The notes beneath the pieces are model-generated. The model saw only the letters and a program-made list of their open reading frames with translations. It had not been told where the DNA came from and made no database searches. Source: Eublepharis macularius (lineage: Eukaryota; Chordata; Lepidosauria; Squamata; Eublepharidae). Taken from it: a DNA stretch of 64,000 bases. Both the position numbers and the translations under genes were made by a program. The stretch covers positions 212,948,897 through 213,012,896 of the forward strand of contig NC_072790.1 of NCBI RefSeq assembly GCF_028583425.1, read 5' to 3'. Positions 11,701-64,000 of the stretch are shown one piece after another; position 1 is the first letter of the stretch; every line of letters begins with the position of its first letter.

Positions 11701-13215
11701 GTGAGGACTCACAAGGACTTGTTTGGGGAGGGGGCACCTTATTTTCCACTCTCTCACTAGTTCTTCTTTCCCTGAAACTTCCATAGCCCCTCACCTTTTC
11801 CTGCTTCTCTCTCTCCTTCTCACCCGCTGCCCAACCTACATTTATCTGCCCCCGTCTTCAGCTTTCCTTTCTTCTCTCTGGCAGCCTCTACCTGACAAAA
11901 CTATGGACCAGTTGCAAGGTGCTGGTCATTGGGCCGGGCCCAGTTGCACCACAGGGAACCTGCAAGGACTTTCAAGGGGCACCTCATTTTCCTTCCTATC
12001 ACCTTCCCCCCACTCTTTCCCCCACCTTCTGGTATATCCTCATCTTTTCCTGCTTCCTTCTTTCCACTCACCCACCCACCAACCTACCGTTTATTTGCTT
12101 CATTTATAATGCATCTTCTTCCAAAATGGGGACCCAAAACAGCTTACTTCCTTCTCCTTTCCTCCATTGTATCCTCAGAACAAGCCTGGGAAAGCATGGA
12201 TAGAATGGCAGGGCACAATTTCCAACCTTGCACAGAGCTCAAGCAGGCCCAGCTCAGTCATTCTGTCACAGGACCTGGCCCAGATGGTGTTGGAGTGCGC
12301 TTAATGGCCAGTCTGCCCCTATCTGTAAAGTAAATTAGGCTGATAATGTGTAAGTGGCCCAAGGTTACCCAGTGAGGTTACACAGCAGAATGGGGATCTG
12401 ACATCCTAGTCTTAAAACTAACCACTGCATCACACTTTTGTGGTGTGGTTGCTGTTGAGCAGGAGCAAGCAGCCAGGCCTGGATGAGTCATGTATCAAGT
12501 TACCTGATGGTTGCTGTTGGGCTTAGCACTAGTGAGTCCTCCTCAAAGGCCAAATCAGCCACAGAAATGGCCTCCTTTTCTCCATCCCATCCATCCATCA
12601 ACTTTTTATCTGCCCTCCCATCAGCTATATTTATTATTTACTTCATTTATATGTTGCCTTTGTCCCCAGTGGGTACTTAGAGCAGCTTACATCATTCTCT
12701 CCATTTTATCCTCAGAACAACCTTGCAAGGTAGGTTAAATTGTGTAACTAGCCCAAAGTCACCCAGAATGGGTATTCCAGCCTGAATCCCCCACATCCTA
12801 GTCCAAAACTCTCACTTTACCACATTGGCTTTTGTGCGGTGGCTGCTGCTGAATAGTAAGCAGCAGCCAGGCCTGGGTGAGTCATGAAAGTCAAGCGGTA
12901 GCAAGTTGCCTGGTGGTTGCTGTCTGCTCTGACCCTATAAGTCCTCCCTCAAAGGTCAAGACAGCCCTGGAAAGGGCCTTCTCCTCCTCCCAGCCTTTTA
13001 CTGGCAGAAATCAAGCCTAGCAGGCTGGCAAAACTCTTACGGTTGACTTGCAGCAGCCACTTGAGAGTGTGTTTCTTAAAGCTACTGGCACTTCATTTAT
13101 CATTTGGGTAAATGATAAATTTACCCCCCCCCTTTTTTTTTAAGTTTCAGATTGTTCTGCAAACTTGGGGTGTTTTCAGGTTTGTAGAAAGATCTGTCTT
13201 GTTCACATCTCCAAT
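11701..13215. repeat. Composite tandem-duplicated repeat region
   Basis: The block CAGCCAGGCCTGG-TGAGTCATG with its flanks occurs at about 12423-12590 and again at about 12831-12990, a spacing near 408 bp. A pyrimidine-rich block at 11720-11830 resembles 11966-12090. MIR-like cores on the - strand sit between them (about 12100-12420 and 12600-12830). It lies in the 3.6-kb space between the two convergent genes. Open frames here follow the C/T-rich composition. Confidence 0.5.
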
Positions 13216-15064
13216 ATCTGGCTTTAAGTATTCTTTGATTCGGCCAGGTTGAGAATTAGAATATACTCAGTTGATTTTTAAAAGTAAGAACTTGTCATAA
13301 CTTGTAACAGCTTAGCATTAAAATGGTTAAACTCAACTTTCAATTTTGTGAGCTTTTATATAAAGCATCAGACTTAAAACTAAACAGAGAAATATTCTGG
13401 GGCTTTAGACAAACTGAATACCTATTATGTCTAAGGAATTTCATGCATTTCAGGTGAACTTAGAATCCATTACATACTTGTATGCTAATAAGCACCTCTT
13501 TTGTGTACATTGTGTGTTCCAACAAATTCTGCAAGGTCGTCAGCTGGCCCTGGGTTCTCACACCATTTACACTTGACAGAAAAAAAAGTTTAAAAATGAT
13601 GGAAGTTTAGCATCCTTGCACTCTGCATTAGAAACAGGTATATGCTAATATACGTATGAACTTTTATACTATGATGGTCATTTATAGCCTGTCTTTCTCA
13701 CTGGGACTCGAGACAAACTCCAAGCACGAAAAATAATTTCAATCAGTAAGCAGGTTACAGGATACAACATCTGAATCTTAATAGCCAAGATTCCTAGTAA
13801 GGCAAAAGAATGCAGTTGGGCTGAGATGGTACAACTTGGAAAAAACAAAACAATGCATGTATACATATTTGTCTTATAGGAACAATTCAATCAGTGTAGG
13901 AAGACTTTACCCTAGCAAGTCACCTCCTGAGTTGATCTATCACTCTACAGCTTTGCATCATCTACAAGAATGCCCTCCTGAAGAATTCTGTTCTGCACAT
14001 TTTCCAAATGGAAGCTTTGGAGTCTTCCTGATAGCATCAGGCAAACACTGCACATGGCACAGCCTGCATCAGTTCTATCTGTAGAGTGGAACTTCCAGGC
14101 TTTTGTTGAGATAACCAAGGCCTTAACGGCTTTGTCGGTGATAGCTAGTACCTTGTATTGAACCCAGTAACTGATCAATATCTGGAGAAAGGGAGCAATA
14201 TGCAAATTCCACTTACTGCCTGATGAGAGCTAGAGTGTTGCATTCTGTACCAACTAGAATCTCCACGTTGGCTTTGAGGGCAGACTTATGTAGATGGCAT
14301 TATAGTAGTCTAGCTTTGGCATAGCCATAGCATAAATGCATGTGGCCAGGTCAGCAGTTGGGCGGGGGGGGCATTTTCTGAGCTAAGTGGAGTTGGTAGA
14401 CTGCCTTTAAGCAGTGGCTTCTACTTGGTTCTCCAGCAATAAAACTGGGTCAAGTTTCACCTTGCTGACTCAGCAACTGCAAATAACAAGGCGGCGGGTG
14501 GGAGGGGGAGATAAGCCATGCTTCTGCTTTTTCCTTTCTTTTGCCTCCAACTCTTCCCCAACTCTGCTGTTCCATTTGCCACCACACTATAAAGTATTGT
14601 TTGTTGGGGGTTGCTAGGCAACCCATAAAACAGCAGGTAAGATCTTACAACATAGCATCATGAGGTGTCATTTTTTAACATTTTTTTTTTACTTCTCAGA
14701 TTTTTCTGAGGTTTCTAGAGAAATCTCCCCAATCTACATGACCTCATTGTATAGAATTCTTCAACATTCTGGGGTCACGTTCAGAATTAAGTGGGGGGGG
14801 GGTTGTTGTAAAGAGGTGCCAATATTCATAAGATTGAGCTACCAAAACAGTTTTTACATTGTTAGGCTCAGTTGCAATTACAGTGGGGACATGAATATTG
14901 AGAGTTTCAGTGGGGTCAGCAATGTTGGTTTGCAGAAGAGCAAAATGTTAGTCCTGTAGTTGCTTACTCATAATTTAGAATGTCTAAAATATCACTACTG
15001 TCCCACTGCGTCTGAAAAACTACACAGCTTTCTTAAAGTTTTCAAGACAGTAAGGAAACAGTCA
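13216..15064. other. Intergenic space between CFAP36 and PPP4R3B
   Basis: This is non-coding. About 13930-14330 resembles an interspersed repeat also represented near 26040-26360 (possibly an L2-type 3' region). No exon, tRNA or ncRNA was recognised. Confidence 0.4.
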
Positions 15065-15084
15065 ATCCACATTTCATGTAACTT

Positions 15085-15090
15085 TTTATT
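15085..15090 (-). terminator. PPP4R3B: Distal polyadenylation signal AATAAA
   Basis: AATAAA on the - strand (TTTATT on +), about 2.37 kb past the PPP4R3B stop, is the best candidate for the distal transcript end. Confidence 0.5.
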
Positions 15091-16743
15091 AAAATAGTAT
15101 TTAACTGAGACATGTTGGCAGATGTAATCTTCTTAAAAAATTGGTTGGGGGACCCCAGGCATTTGAAATGTGGGCTGTCCTGTGGCAAAACACAACCAGC
15201 ATATAAACTGAAGATTCAGGAGGGATAAGAGGAAGGTGCATCCGAGACAGACTGTATTACTTGAAAGAGAAGAACTTTGTCATTCACAGCATTACAAATA
15301 TTTTTGAAGCGTTCAGACACTGGCTGATGTGTCATCTATTGTTTACACCAGAATATTAAACCTCCCAGATTTTTGCTATAGAGCCACTTGTGAGCTGATC
15401 TGCATGTGTTTTTAAAGCTCCTAACGGTCTTTGAAACAGAAAGGAAGAATGAGAATCCAAATGGGTTTTGAGATTGTTTGCAGTGACTTATTTAAAAGGT
15501 TAGGGAACAGACCAGGAGAATTTCACTCTGAGGGGAAATGGTACATTCTATGCCACCTGAGCTTCCCAGTGATAACCACAGTGCTTTGGAGGAAATACCA
15601 CTTGTGGTAACAGAAGAGAAGTCTGTAGCAATAGCAATAACACTGTGGCACCAGCTGTATTGTTTTCCTGGTCACTTCCACAACAAGTAAGTCTCTGTTG
15701 AAGGAATAAGGAGGAAACCCCATTTGTGGTTGCCTGGAGCCCCCAGAGGGGAAAAAAAGATAGGTCCTTCAGGCCATATTAACTGTCAGTCATCACAATT
15801 CACTGCATCAAATCTAGGAACATGCTTCGCTTTGCTAGATTTGGTTCAGTGGCATAGAATGATTAAATTGTACAAATAACTATCTTATTAAAATCTTCTA
15901 AAATGGCCACATTTCAAAATCTGAATTAACTTACCATTTACAACAAACCAAACAAAACCAAAAATTATGGAATTACAGGGTCACATTTTAATTCCTGAAT
16001 TTTACAGTTCAGCATTAATATCACCACATGTATACAAATGGGTGTAAAACAAGTACAGTGGTTTTTTTCCAATACAAAATAAACTTCTGTTTTATGGAAA
16101 AACTATACTTCATATCTACACAGACAGCCCATCTTTTGCAAACAATAGCTAAAATTAAAATTAACTACAAAAATCTCCAAAACAGGGAAACTGTCAGTAA
16201 CTGTTCCAGGAGAAATGGACCCATAAACACATTACAAGAGTGATCTATAATGGTGGATTTCCGCTGGTTTCATAGTTTGGATCACTCTTGACACAATTTG
16301 TAGTTTGGGGAATTTCTTCTGCATGATCTCAGATCATATATGGCCAAACTAACATTAAAATATTTACAGTTCACTTGCTCTGAAAATAAAAAGGTCTCAA
16401 AATGCTTGCCTCCATCAATTTCGCCTAATGTACTTTTGAAATTTACTTAAATACATGGAATGTGTTAAGCAGCTGCCTTTGTCCTATATGCCAAAGTGCT
16501 GCATGGTGACTCTGCCTCCAAAACTGCTGTTGGTCAAAAGCGAACTCTGCCACTAAATTCAGCAGCACTCAGAACTTTCTGACAGCATTTCACAGCATTC
16601 TTTCTCACGCCTTGCGAATGAGAAACGCAGATGGCTCGAGGGAAACCTTTCCTGAAACTAGCAGAGAGAGTGGTTCAACTCAACCGGGTTTCCATCAAAT
16701 GCCATTCCCAGTTGCAACTCGGATGCCATTTCAAGTACAAGGG

Positions 16744-16749
16744 TTTATT
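16744..16749 (-). terminator. PPP4R3B: Proximal polyadenylation signal AATAAA
   Basis: AATAAA on the - strand, about 0.7 kb past the stop codon. It may produce a shorter 3' UTR. Confidence 0.35.
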
Positions 16750-17459
16750 GATGGTTTCAAGAGTTTCTTTTTGACTGAAGATCATGGGTACTGTTTTTTC
16801 TGGAGAGCTTCTTCCGATCATCCACCATTCTGAACCCAGGCTTCTTTTCTCCTCCCAAAATACGGAGTTTTAGTTGGGGGAGGGGGAAGAATAATTTTGC
16901 CACTCAGCATGCACTATGTAGCAGGATGTTACCCTCTCTAATTTGGCTGACTGTGCAAATAGTGGTCCCCAATCTCTGAATTCATTTTTATGGAAAAAAG
17001 AATCATTTTAAAGAGGCAATTGCTAAAAAAACACAATGGACAGCACCATTACGAAGTTATGTTACTAGATCTGCAACTGAAGCCTTACAATTTTCTTCTA
17101 GCTTGGATACAAACCGGGGAACCCCTGCAATATCAACAAGTTACTTTTCCCATCCCCATCCCCTCACAGAACCCAAGGCATTCTTTTTTTTAGCTGCAAG
17201 CTGTCATCCAGATGCTGATTACTAACCCACCATTTCAGTTTAATTTTTAACAGCCTGAATGGCAGACTCGTTTACTAGAAAGAGATTAGGCTCTTTGGAA
17301 GTCTGATATTCTCAGAACTAAACCCTTCTAGTAGTTTCTTTTGCTACTCCTTGTATTCTCTTGTATTTTCCAGGGAGAAAGCTTTCCGAGTCAGACTATT
17401 TAGCTCAAACAGTCACAGCGTTTAAGCACCCACAATTAAAGAGTCTGTTTCAATTATTT

Positions 17460-59478
<42,019 letters not shown>

Positions 59479-59568
59479 TTAACATGTCGCTTTTCATGGC
59501 GCCCGGGCCCGCCGCCGCCGCTCCTCTTCCACGGTACCAGCAGCAACAGGGACTACCACCGCGGCGCA

Positions 59569-59580
59569 GCCGCCATCTTG
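59569..59580 (+). promoter_or_regulatory. YY1-type motif
   Basis: GCCGCCATCTTG matches the extended YY1 consensus found close to many vertebrate start sites. It is about 150 bp upstream of the PPP4R3B start codon. Confidence 0.6.
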
Positions 59581-59750
59581 TAATCCGATTCCTGTCCCGT
59601 CCCTGCCTTTCTCTTCCTCTCAGAGCAGGGGAGGGAGGGGGGCAGAAGGCCTCCACGGGCTCCACTAGCAGGGGCTACGGCGGCCGACACGGAACGAAGC
59701 ATTGGGCGCCGGCGAGAGCGCGAAGCTGCAGGCAAGGTCGGCGAAGAACC

Positions 59751-59762
59751 TGCGCATGCGCG
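59751..59762. promoter_or_regulatory. NRF1-type motif
   Basis: TGCGCATGCGCG fits the NRF1 palindromic consensus. It is about 330 bp upstream of the start codon within the CpG island. Confidence 0.6.
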
Positions 59763-59886
59763 CTGCGTCTTCTCTTCCTCGGAGGGCGGGAAGGATTCCC
59801 GTTGTGTCGCTTTGCCCTTATGGTGGTGGTGCTACTGAGAGGCGGCGCGCTTGTTCCTCTCTCTTAACAAGTCTTTGAACGCCTTA

Positions 59887-60110
59887 ACAGCAAGATCTGA
59901 GTCCAGTGGCACCTCAGAGCCCAACAGGGTTTTCAGGATACAAACTTCCGAGTCAGAGCTCTCTTCTTCAGATACCTCAAATTCAGATATCTGAAGAAAG
60001 ACGCTCTGACTTTGGAAAGCTTATACCCCGAAAATCTTGCTGGTCTCTGAGGTACCACCGGACTCAAAATCCTGTTCTACCGTAGACCAACACGGCTGCC
60101 TACCCGAATT
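59887..60110. mobile_element. Inverted-repeat Penelope-like copy next to the promoter
   Basis: Left arm: ATCTGAGTCCAGTGGCACCT, then CAGAGCTCTCTTCTTCAGAT. The right arm is its degenerate inverse: ATCTGAAGAAAGACGCTCTG, then CTCTGAGGTACCACCGGACT. On the + strand CTGAAGA is followed by GGAAAGCTT, a decayed hammerhead-like layout. Target duplications were not found. It is related to the insertion at 3932-4075. Confidence 0.6.
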
Positions 60111-62249
60111 ATTGTCGACCGACTTAGAAACTGATTTACTATGACATAAGAACATGTGAGGATTACAGTTTGTGCGTTATATGAAGTGTGCCCTCTGTCT
60201 CTCTGAGAGAGAGAGAGAGAGATTGGGAGGGAAATGTTACTACAAAATGAGGCAGGAAGACTCAACAATGCAACAGCGAGGTGTGTATTTGCTATACAGA
60301 AGCCAAAGGAAAACAAGCTCCTCAGAAAAGGTCAAAATGGGCATGACTCACCTCCCCCTGGAGTAGCAATCAATTGACAAGAATACTGTACACAACCTCC
60401 TAGAATACACAACTCCTTGGTAAAAATCTCTCCATAGTATTTCTCTGCTCCACCGCAGGAACAGCATAGTTCTAAATGGAGGGAGGAGTTTGACTATGCT
60501 TCTGGGAAGAAAATTATTTGGTATATCTTTACATCTTAAGCAGTCACACTTTTCTAGAGCTATTTACTTCATCGGATTCAGAAGGGTTTAATTAGGATCA
60601 TGTTTCTGTATTTTCATTTTTCATCAGCTAGAGTCTGAAAACACTTTGAAAAACAGTTTTGGAGGACCCTGTTACTAATTTGTAATTATGTATTTTTATT
60701 ATTTATGTTATTTATTTATGTTATAGTCTGCCTTTCTCACTGAAGCACTAATACTTCACTATTTAGCTTTAAAAGTACTAAGCATTTTATTCTCAAAAGG
60801 TTCATGGGGCAATAACATCAACAAAAGATGGTGGCAGATAAAACATTTTGTAAGACAAAGTTCAATTAATCAGATACCATACAATTTATTTATGCTGCTG
60901 CAGACTAACACAGCTACCCCAGCAGATAGATTATCCAGACTTTCACTGTCCAAAATAGGAGATAAGTTGCTGATTAACTTAATATCTACCCATCGTAACA
61001 AGATACCACATTCCCATACAGCAGCAATACTTTAAAATTGGGAATGCCTAGCTACTGTATTCCATATGTATATACATGCATTTTTAGCTGTATTCAAAGG
61101 ACAAGCTACACACTTTTTAGTAATTTTATGCTGATTTAACTGTTGAGGCTTCTCCCACCGAATGAATCCTGGAAATTGCACATTGGTTACTGTGATATGA
61201 ACTCTGTTGGAAAGTCCTACTGCTCCTAGTCTGCCCATTCCATTATAGTTCCTACGGATCTTTACAGAAGAAATAATTGTTTATAGCTGTTCAAAGTAGG
61301 GATGTGCATTTATTAATGAATGAAAAAGCAAAACCAATCTGGTACTTTAGTTGTAACTGAAACAGAAGGGGGAAATAATGGCATTTCTCTTTATTATGCT
61401 GGCACTTGGCTACAGTTCATGGAGGGTGGGAAGGGAAAACAAAACTCAGGAGAGGTTAACACAACCAAGATTTCCTTTTCCTGCCTTCAATGGTCTCTGC
61501 TAGTAGGCAGCCCATTCTCAGTTACGCTAACAGAAGCCATATAATACCTTTTAATACCACCAACCAAAATGACACAAAATTGTGTGCAAACATTTGAGTT
61601 TTCCATAGGGTTTACCAATCATGATAGGGTCTGGAATCCTCTCAGAATTACAACTGATACCCAAACTACAGAGATCAATTCATCTGGAGGAAATGGCAAG
61701 TTTGGAGGGAGGACTCTACTTATTCTTTATATACTTTCCCTATAAACCTTTACTGTAGTTCTAAAGATGCAAATTAAACCATTAGACTGGGCACTTGTGC
61801 TTTTGTGAACAGTCATTTTCTTCAACGTAACATTTGAACTGACAACTGACTGATCTCATCCATAACCCAGAATGCAGATCTTGGAGCACTTCTCATTACA
61901 ATTGTCTATGCTTCCATGAATAAGTCCACCAAAAGATTGGTACCTTGTCTAAACAACTCTGACCACTGATGTCATCTGAGCCTCAGCCCTACAGTACCTA
62001 CTAGACAGCCAATGGTATTCCTTCACACAGTAACTACAAATACTACTTCCCTGTGTGTGTGCCTTCTCTGTAAGTACAGGCAACTGCTCTCTAGCAGATG
62101 CTTCCAGGGACATCTACCTTAACCATGTAATTTTGGAACCCTAGGCAGTGGCCTAGCTTGCCTCTATGGCTCGGCAGACCCTGACTACAAGACACAACAT
62201 ACTTATCTTAAACATAGTGCCCTATAAATTGCCATTGCAGAGGTCACTA
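60111..62249. other. Region upstream of PPP4R3B
   Basis: A short (GA)n tract lies at 60205-60221. Decayed repeats are likely near 60880-60930 (CTGCAGACTAACACAGCTAC) and 61600-61760. No coding exon was recognised. Mammalian synteny would place PNPT1 further right, but no PNPT1 exon was identified. Confidence 0.45.
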
Positions 62250-62390
62250 GATCAACAGAGTCTCCATAGCACCTTGGAGATCAACAGATTTATTGCAGCA
62301 CAAGCTTTTATGAACCAGAGTTCATTTCCTCAGCTACACGAAATGTTACACTCGGTTGGCAGAGAGATTTATATCACAGCAGAAAGGAGC
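62250..62390 (-). repeat. Penelope-like relic
   Basis: TAGCACCTTGGAGATCAACA, TTTATTGCAGCACAAGCTTT and AGTTCATTTCCTCAG follow the same word order as the other members of this repeat family, with decayed core residues. Confidence 0.45.
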
Positions 62391-62586
62391 AATGAGCAAG
62401 ATTACAAAGGTCAAAAGACTGAGTTTCTGAGGCCCCAGATTTGTTGTATTACATTGCAAAGCACATGTGAAAAGTTCTAGCATAAAAAGTGAACAATCCT
62501 ACTGCACTGTGGATCACTTCCAACTGTTGATTATTTAGTTAAATAGTAGTCAAGTAAGGAAGGACATTTACTTTCTGCAGTAAGTG

Positions 62587-62727
62587 GGGTTGCCAATAGG
62601 CCTGGAGAAATGTCCCTTTAACAGAGGTTTAATTTTGACAGCTAAAGTTTTTCTCAGTATGGAAGCAACATCCCATTAGTCTGTTAAAGGAATAGGATTT
62701 TTCCCTTTCTGGGCAGTCAGCAACCCT
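62587..62727. mobile_element. Short DNA element with GGGTTGCCA-type ends
   Basis: The left end GGGTTGCCAATAGGCCTGGAG faces the right end CTGGGCAGTCAGCAACCCT, an imperfect inverted repeat. AGTAAG is found beside both ends with small offsets, so no clean target duplication is claimed. A decayed relative may lie at 53970-54075. Confidence 0.5.
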
Positions 62728-64000
62728 AATAGTAAGCTAACTATCCCTAATCCCTGCTGAGTTCGAGTCTAATCATATCAAGTCTACATATGGATTACAA
62801 CTCAGTAGTTTGTTCCTGATGTTGCCCACTGAAACTCTTTATGTATCCTATTCAGAACCTTCCAACTTGGCTAATTTAACAGTTGGAGTGGCCCACTCCC
62901 ACTCAGACTGGGTCGTTTACTCTTTGAACTGGATCCTATTTTCATTTGTGCAATGTAATATAACATCTATGCCCTGGGACACTGAGGCTTTGCAGGCTTT
63001 CTTTGTAGTAACACCCCTAAACCCCTTCTGCCATTTGTAGCTTTAAATACCTCTTAACCAACTGACTATAACACTTCATACATTGATGGAATGGGTCTTG
63101 GCTTATGAACATATGCTGCAAGAAGTTCTTTAAGATGCCATAAAACATTTACTGTGGCTACAGCAGACTAACATCTCTCTGGAATCTCAGTTTGCTAGAG
63201 ATTCTCAAACACTACAAATCTAATCCCAAAATCCTAACCGATTCTCAAATCATAGAATACATTTTCACCTTGATTGTAAACAAACATACATGAGGGAAGT
63301 CACTCTCTTCCTTTAGAACTACTTATAAAACATCAATGACAGCAAGGGAAAACAAAACTCCAAACACTCCCAACATAACCCTCAAATTTTCTTTTCTAAT
63401 GGACTTAGAAAGCCCAGCACCTTTATAATACCTTCAGGGAGTTTAGCAGATGGGTGTGAAGAATTTGTCACAATGCTTAAAAACAAGGGTAGTTAACAGC
63501 TGTATTGAAACCAACACTGGTTAAACTTTTAGACCACTCTAAATGTGATGTCACATCACAGTATCTATCTTGTATGAAGAATTAGATGTCCTAAATGGAA
63601 GTTAATGAAGAAAATGCCATACAGAAGCTGATACCCCCAGGGGATAGCATAGTCCACAAAGTAGCCAGAAGAGTTTAGGGGAAAATAGGGCATGTTTTGC
63701 TTACTGATCCCCCCCCCAACCCCCCAAAGATGGACTCATTGCATTCATGGAGGAACTCCACATTGTGGCAGCAGAGAGTGGGGAACCATCCACTCCTAAC
63801 CTTGCATGTGCAGAGGGAAGACTTTCACTGAAGATGAAGTCAATCACACGCATGCCTTTGTCGTGGGCAGCCATCCTTCCTATGTCAGTGCATGAAAATT
63901 AATCTTTTAGAAATAGATAGGTAACTGTTATTTTTCTGTAAGGCATAATAGCTTCCATGCCCAACTCCAAAAAATAAACTGGAGATATCGCCTTGATTCA
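62728..64000. other. Right edge of window, no feature
   Basis: A/T-rich sequence with a C-run at about 63710-63725. No exon, RNA gene or clear element was recognised. Confidence 0.4.

Larger units (their letters stand above)
15065..17459 (-). other. PPP4R3B: PPP4R3B 3' UTR (probable)
   Basis: The sequence directly after the stop codon is A/T-rich and has none of the repeats recognised elsewhere in the window, as expected for a retained 3' UTR. AATAAA signals on the - strand lie at 16744-16749 and 15085-15090, so alternative polyadenylation with UTRs of about 0.7 and 2.4 kb is possible. The end is inferred from the distal signal. Confidence 0.55.

Noticed and set aside
11723..12333. Open frames of 94-134 codons as novel genes
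   Set aside because: They lie in pyrimidine-rich repeat sequence with overlapping open frames in all three + frames and no recognisable domain.
60111..64000. Expected PNPT1 exons to the right of PPP4R3B
   Set aside because: No segment with splice sites and recognisable PNPT1 sequence was found; the gene may start beyond the window or its 3' UTR may be unrecognisable.

Overview
This window comes from a vertebrate nuclear genome and very probably from a squamate reptile (lizard or snake). The squamate assignment rests on the repeats: a 5S-rRNA-derived SINE with a BovB-like tail (19.37-19.57 kb), other BovB-tailed sequence (23.27-23.52 kb), tRNA-Ala-derived and CORE/MIR-type SINEs, CR1-type LINEs, a DIRS1-type tyrosine-recombinase retrotransposon, and repeats that look like Penelope-like elements with hammerhead ribozyme cores. 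The gene content is conserved vertebrate synteny.

Two host genes lie tail to tail. On the + strand at the left are the last three coding exons of CFAP36 (298-428, 7264-7425, 11331-11420); the rest of that gene is off the left edge. On the - strand the whole PPP4R3B gene (regulatory subunit 3B of protein phosphatase 4) runs from its start codon at 59421 to its stop at 17460. Fifteen coding exons could be joined with consistent phases into one open frame of 806 codons without a frameshift or stop. Fourteen introns were placed; intron 2 uses a GC-AG donor. The 3' UTR probably reaches about 15065. The 5' end lies in a CpG-rich promoter region (about 59.1-59.87 kb) with YY1-type and NRF1-type motifs. 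No coding exon was recognised from 59.9 to 64 kb.

The rest is largely transposable elements. The most notable is a structurally complete DIRS1-type element in intron 6 (35269-40954, same strand as PPP4R3B), with inverted terminal repeats, an internal complementary region that preserves the circle junction, open RT/RNase H/methyltransferase-like and tyrosine recombinase frames, and a gag broken by frameshifts. It sits inside an older CR1-type LINE, whose halves are found at about 34360-35268 and 40960-41905. The gag stop codon is in frame with the polymerase frame and lies in the UGA-CUAG readthrough context.

Other clear elements are a CR1 LINE with a 306-codon RT frame (44270-45862), a CR1/L3-like LINE on the - strand (3409-5780), two inverted-repeat insertions with hammerhead cores and 14-bp target duplications (28441-28718, 32802-33007), a 144-bp insertion of a related family with a 15-bp target duplication (3932-4075), a 340-bp hAT element with an 8-bp duplication (56195-56534), a 1.63-kb Harbinger-like element flanked by TTA (9530-11156), a 150-bp MITE (48466-48615), and a GC-rich minisatellite (24206-24600). 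Repeat family names are by recognition and were not checked against a library.
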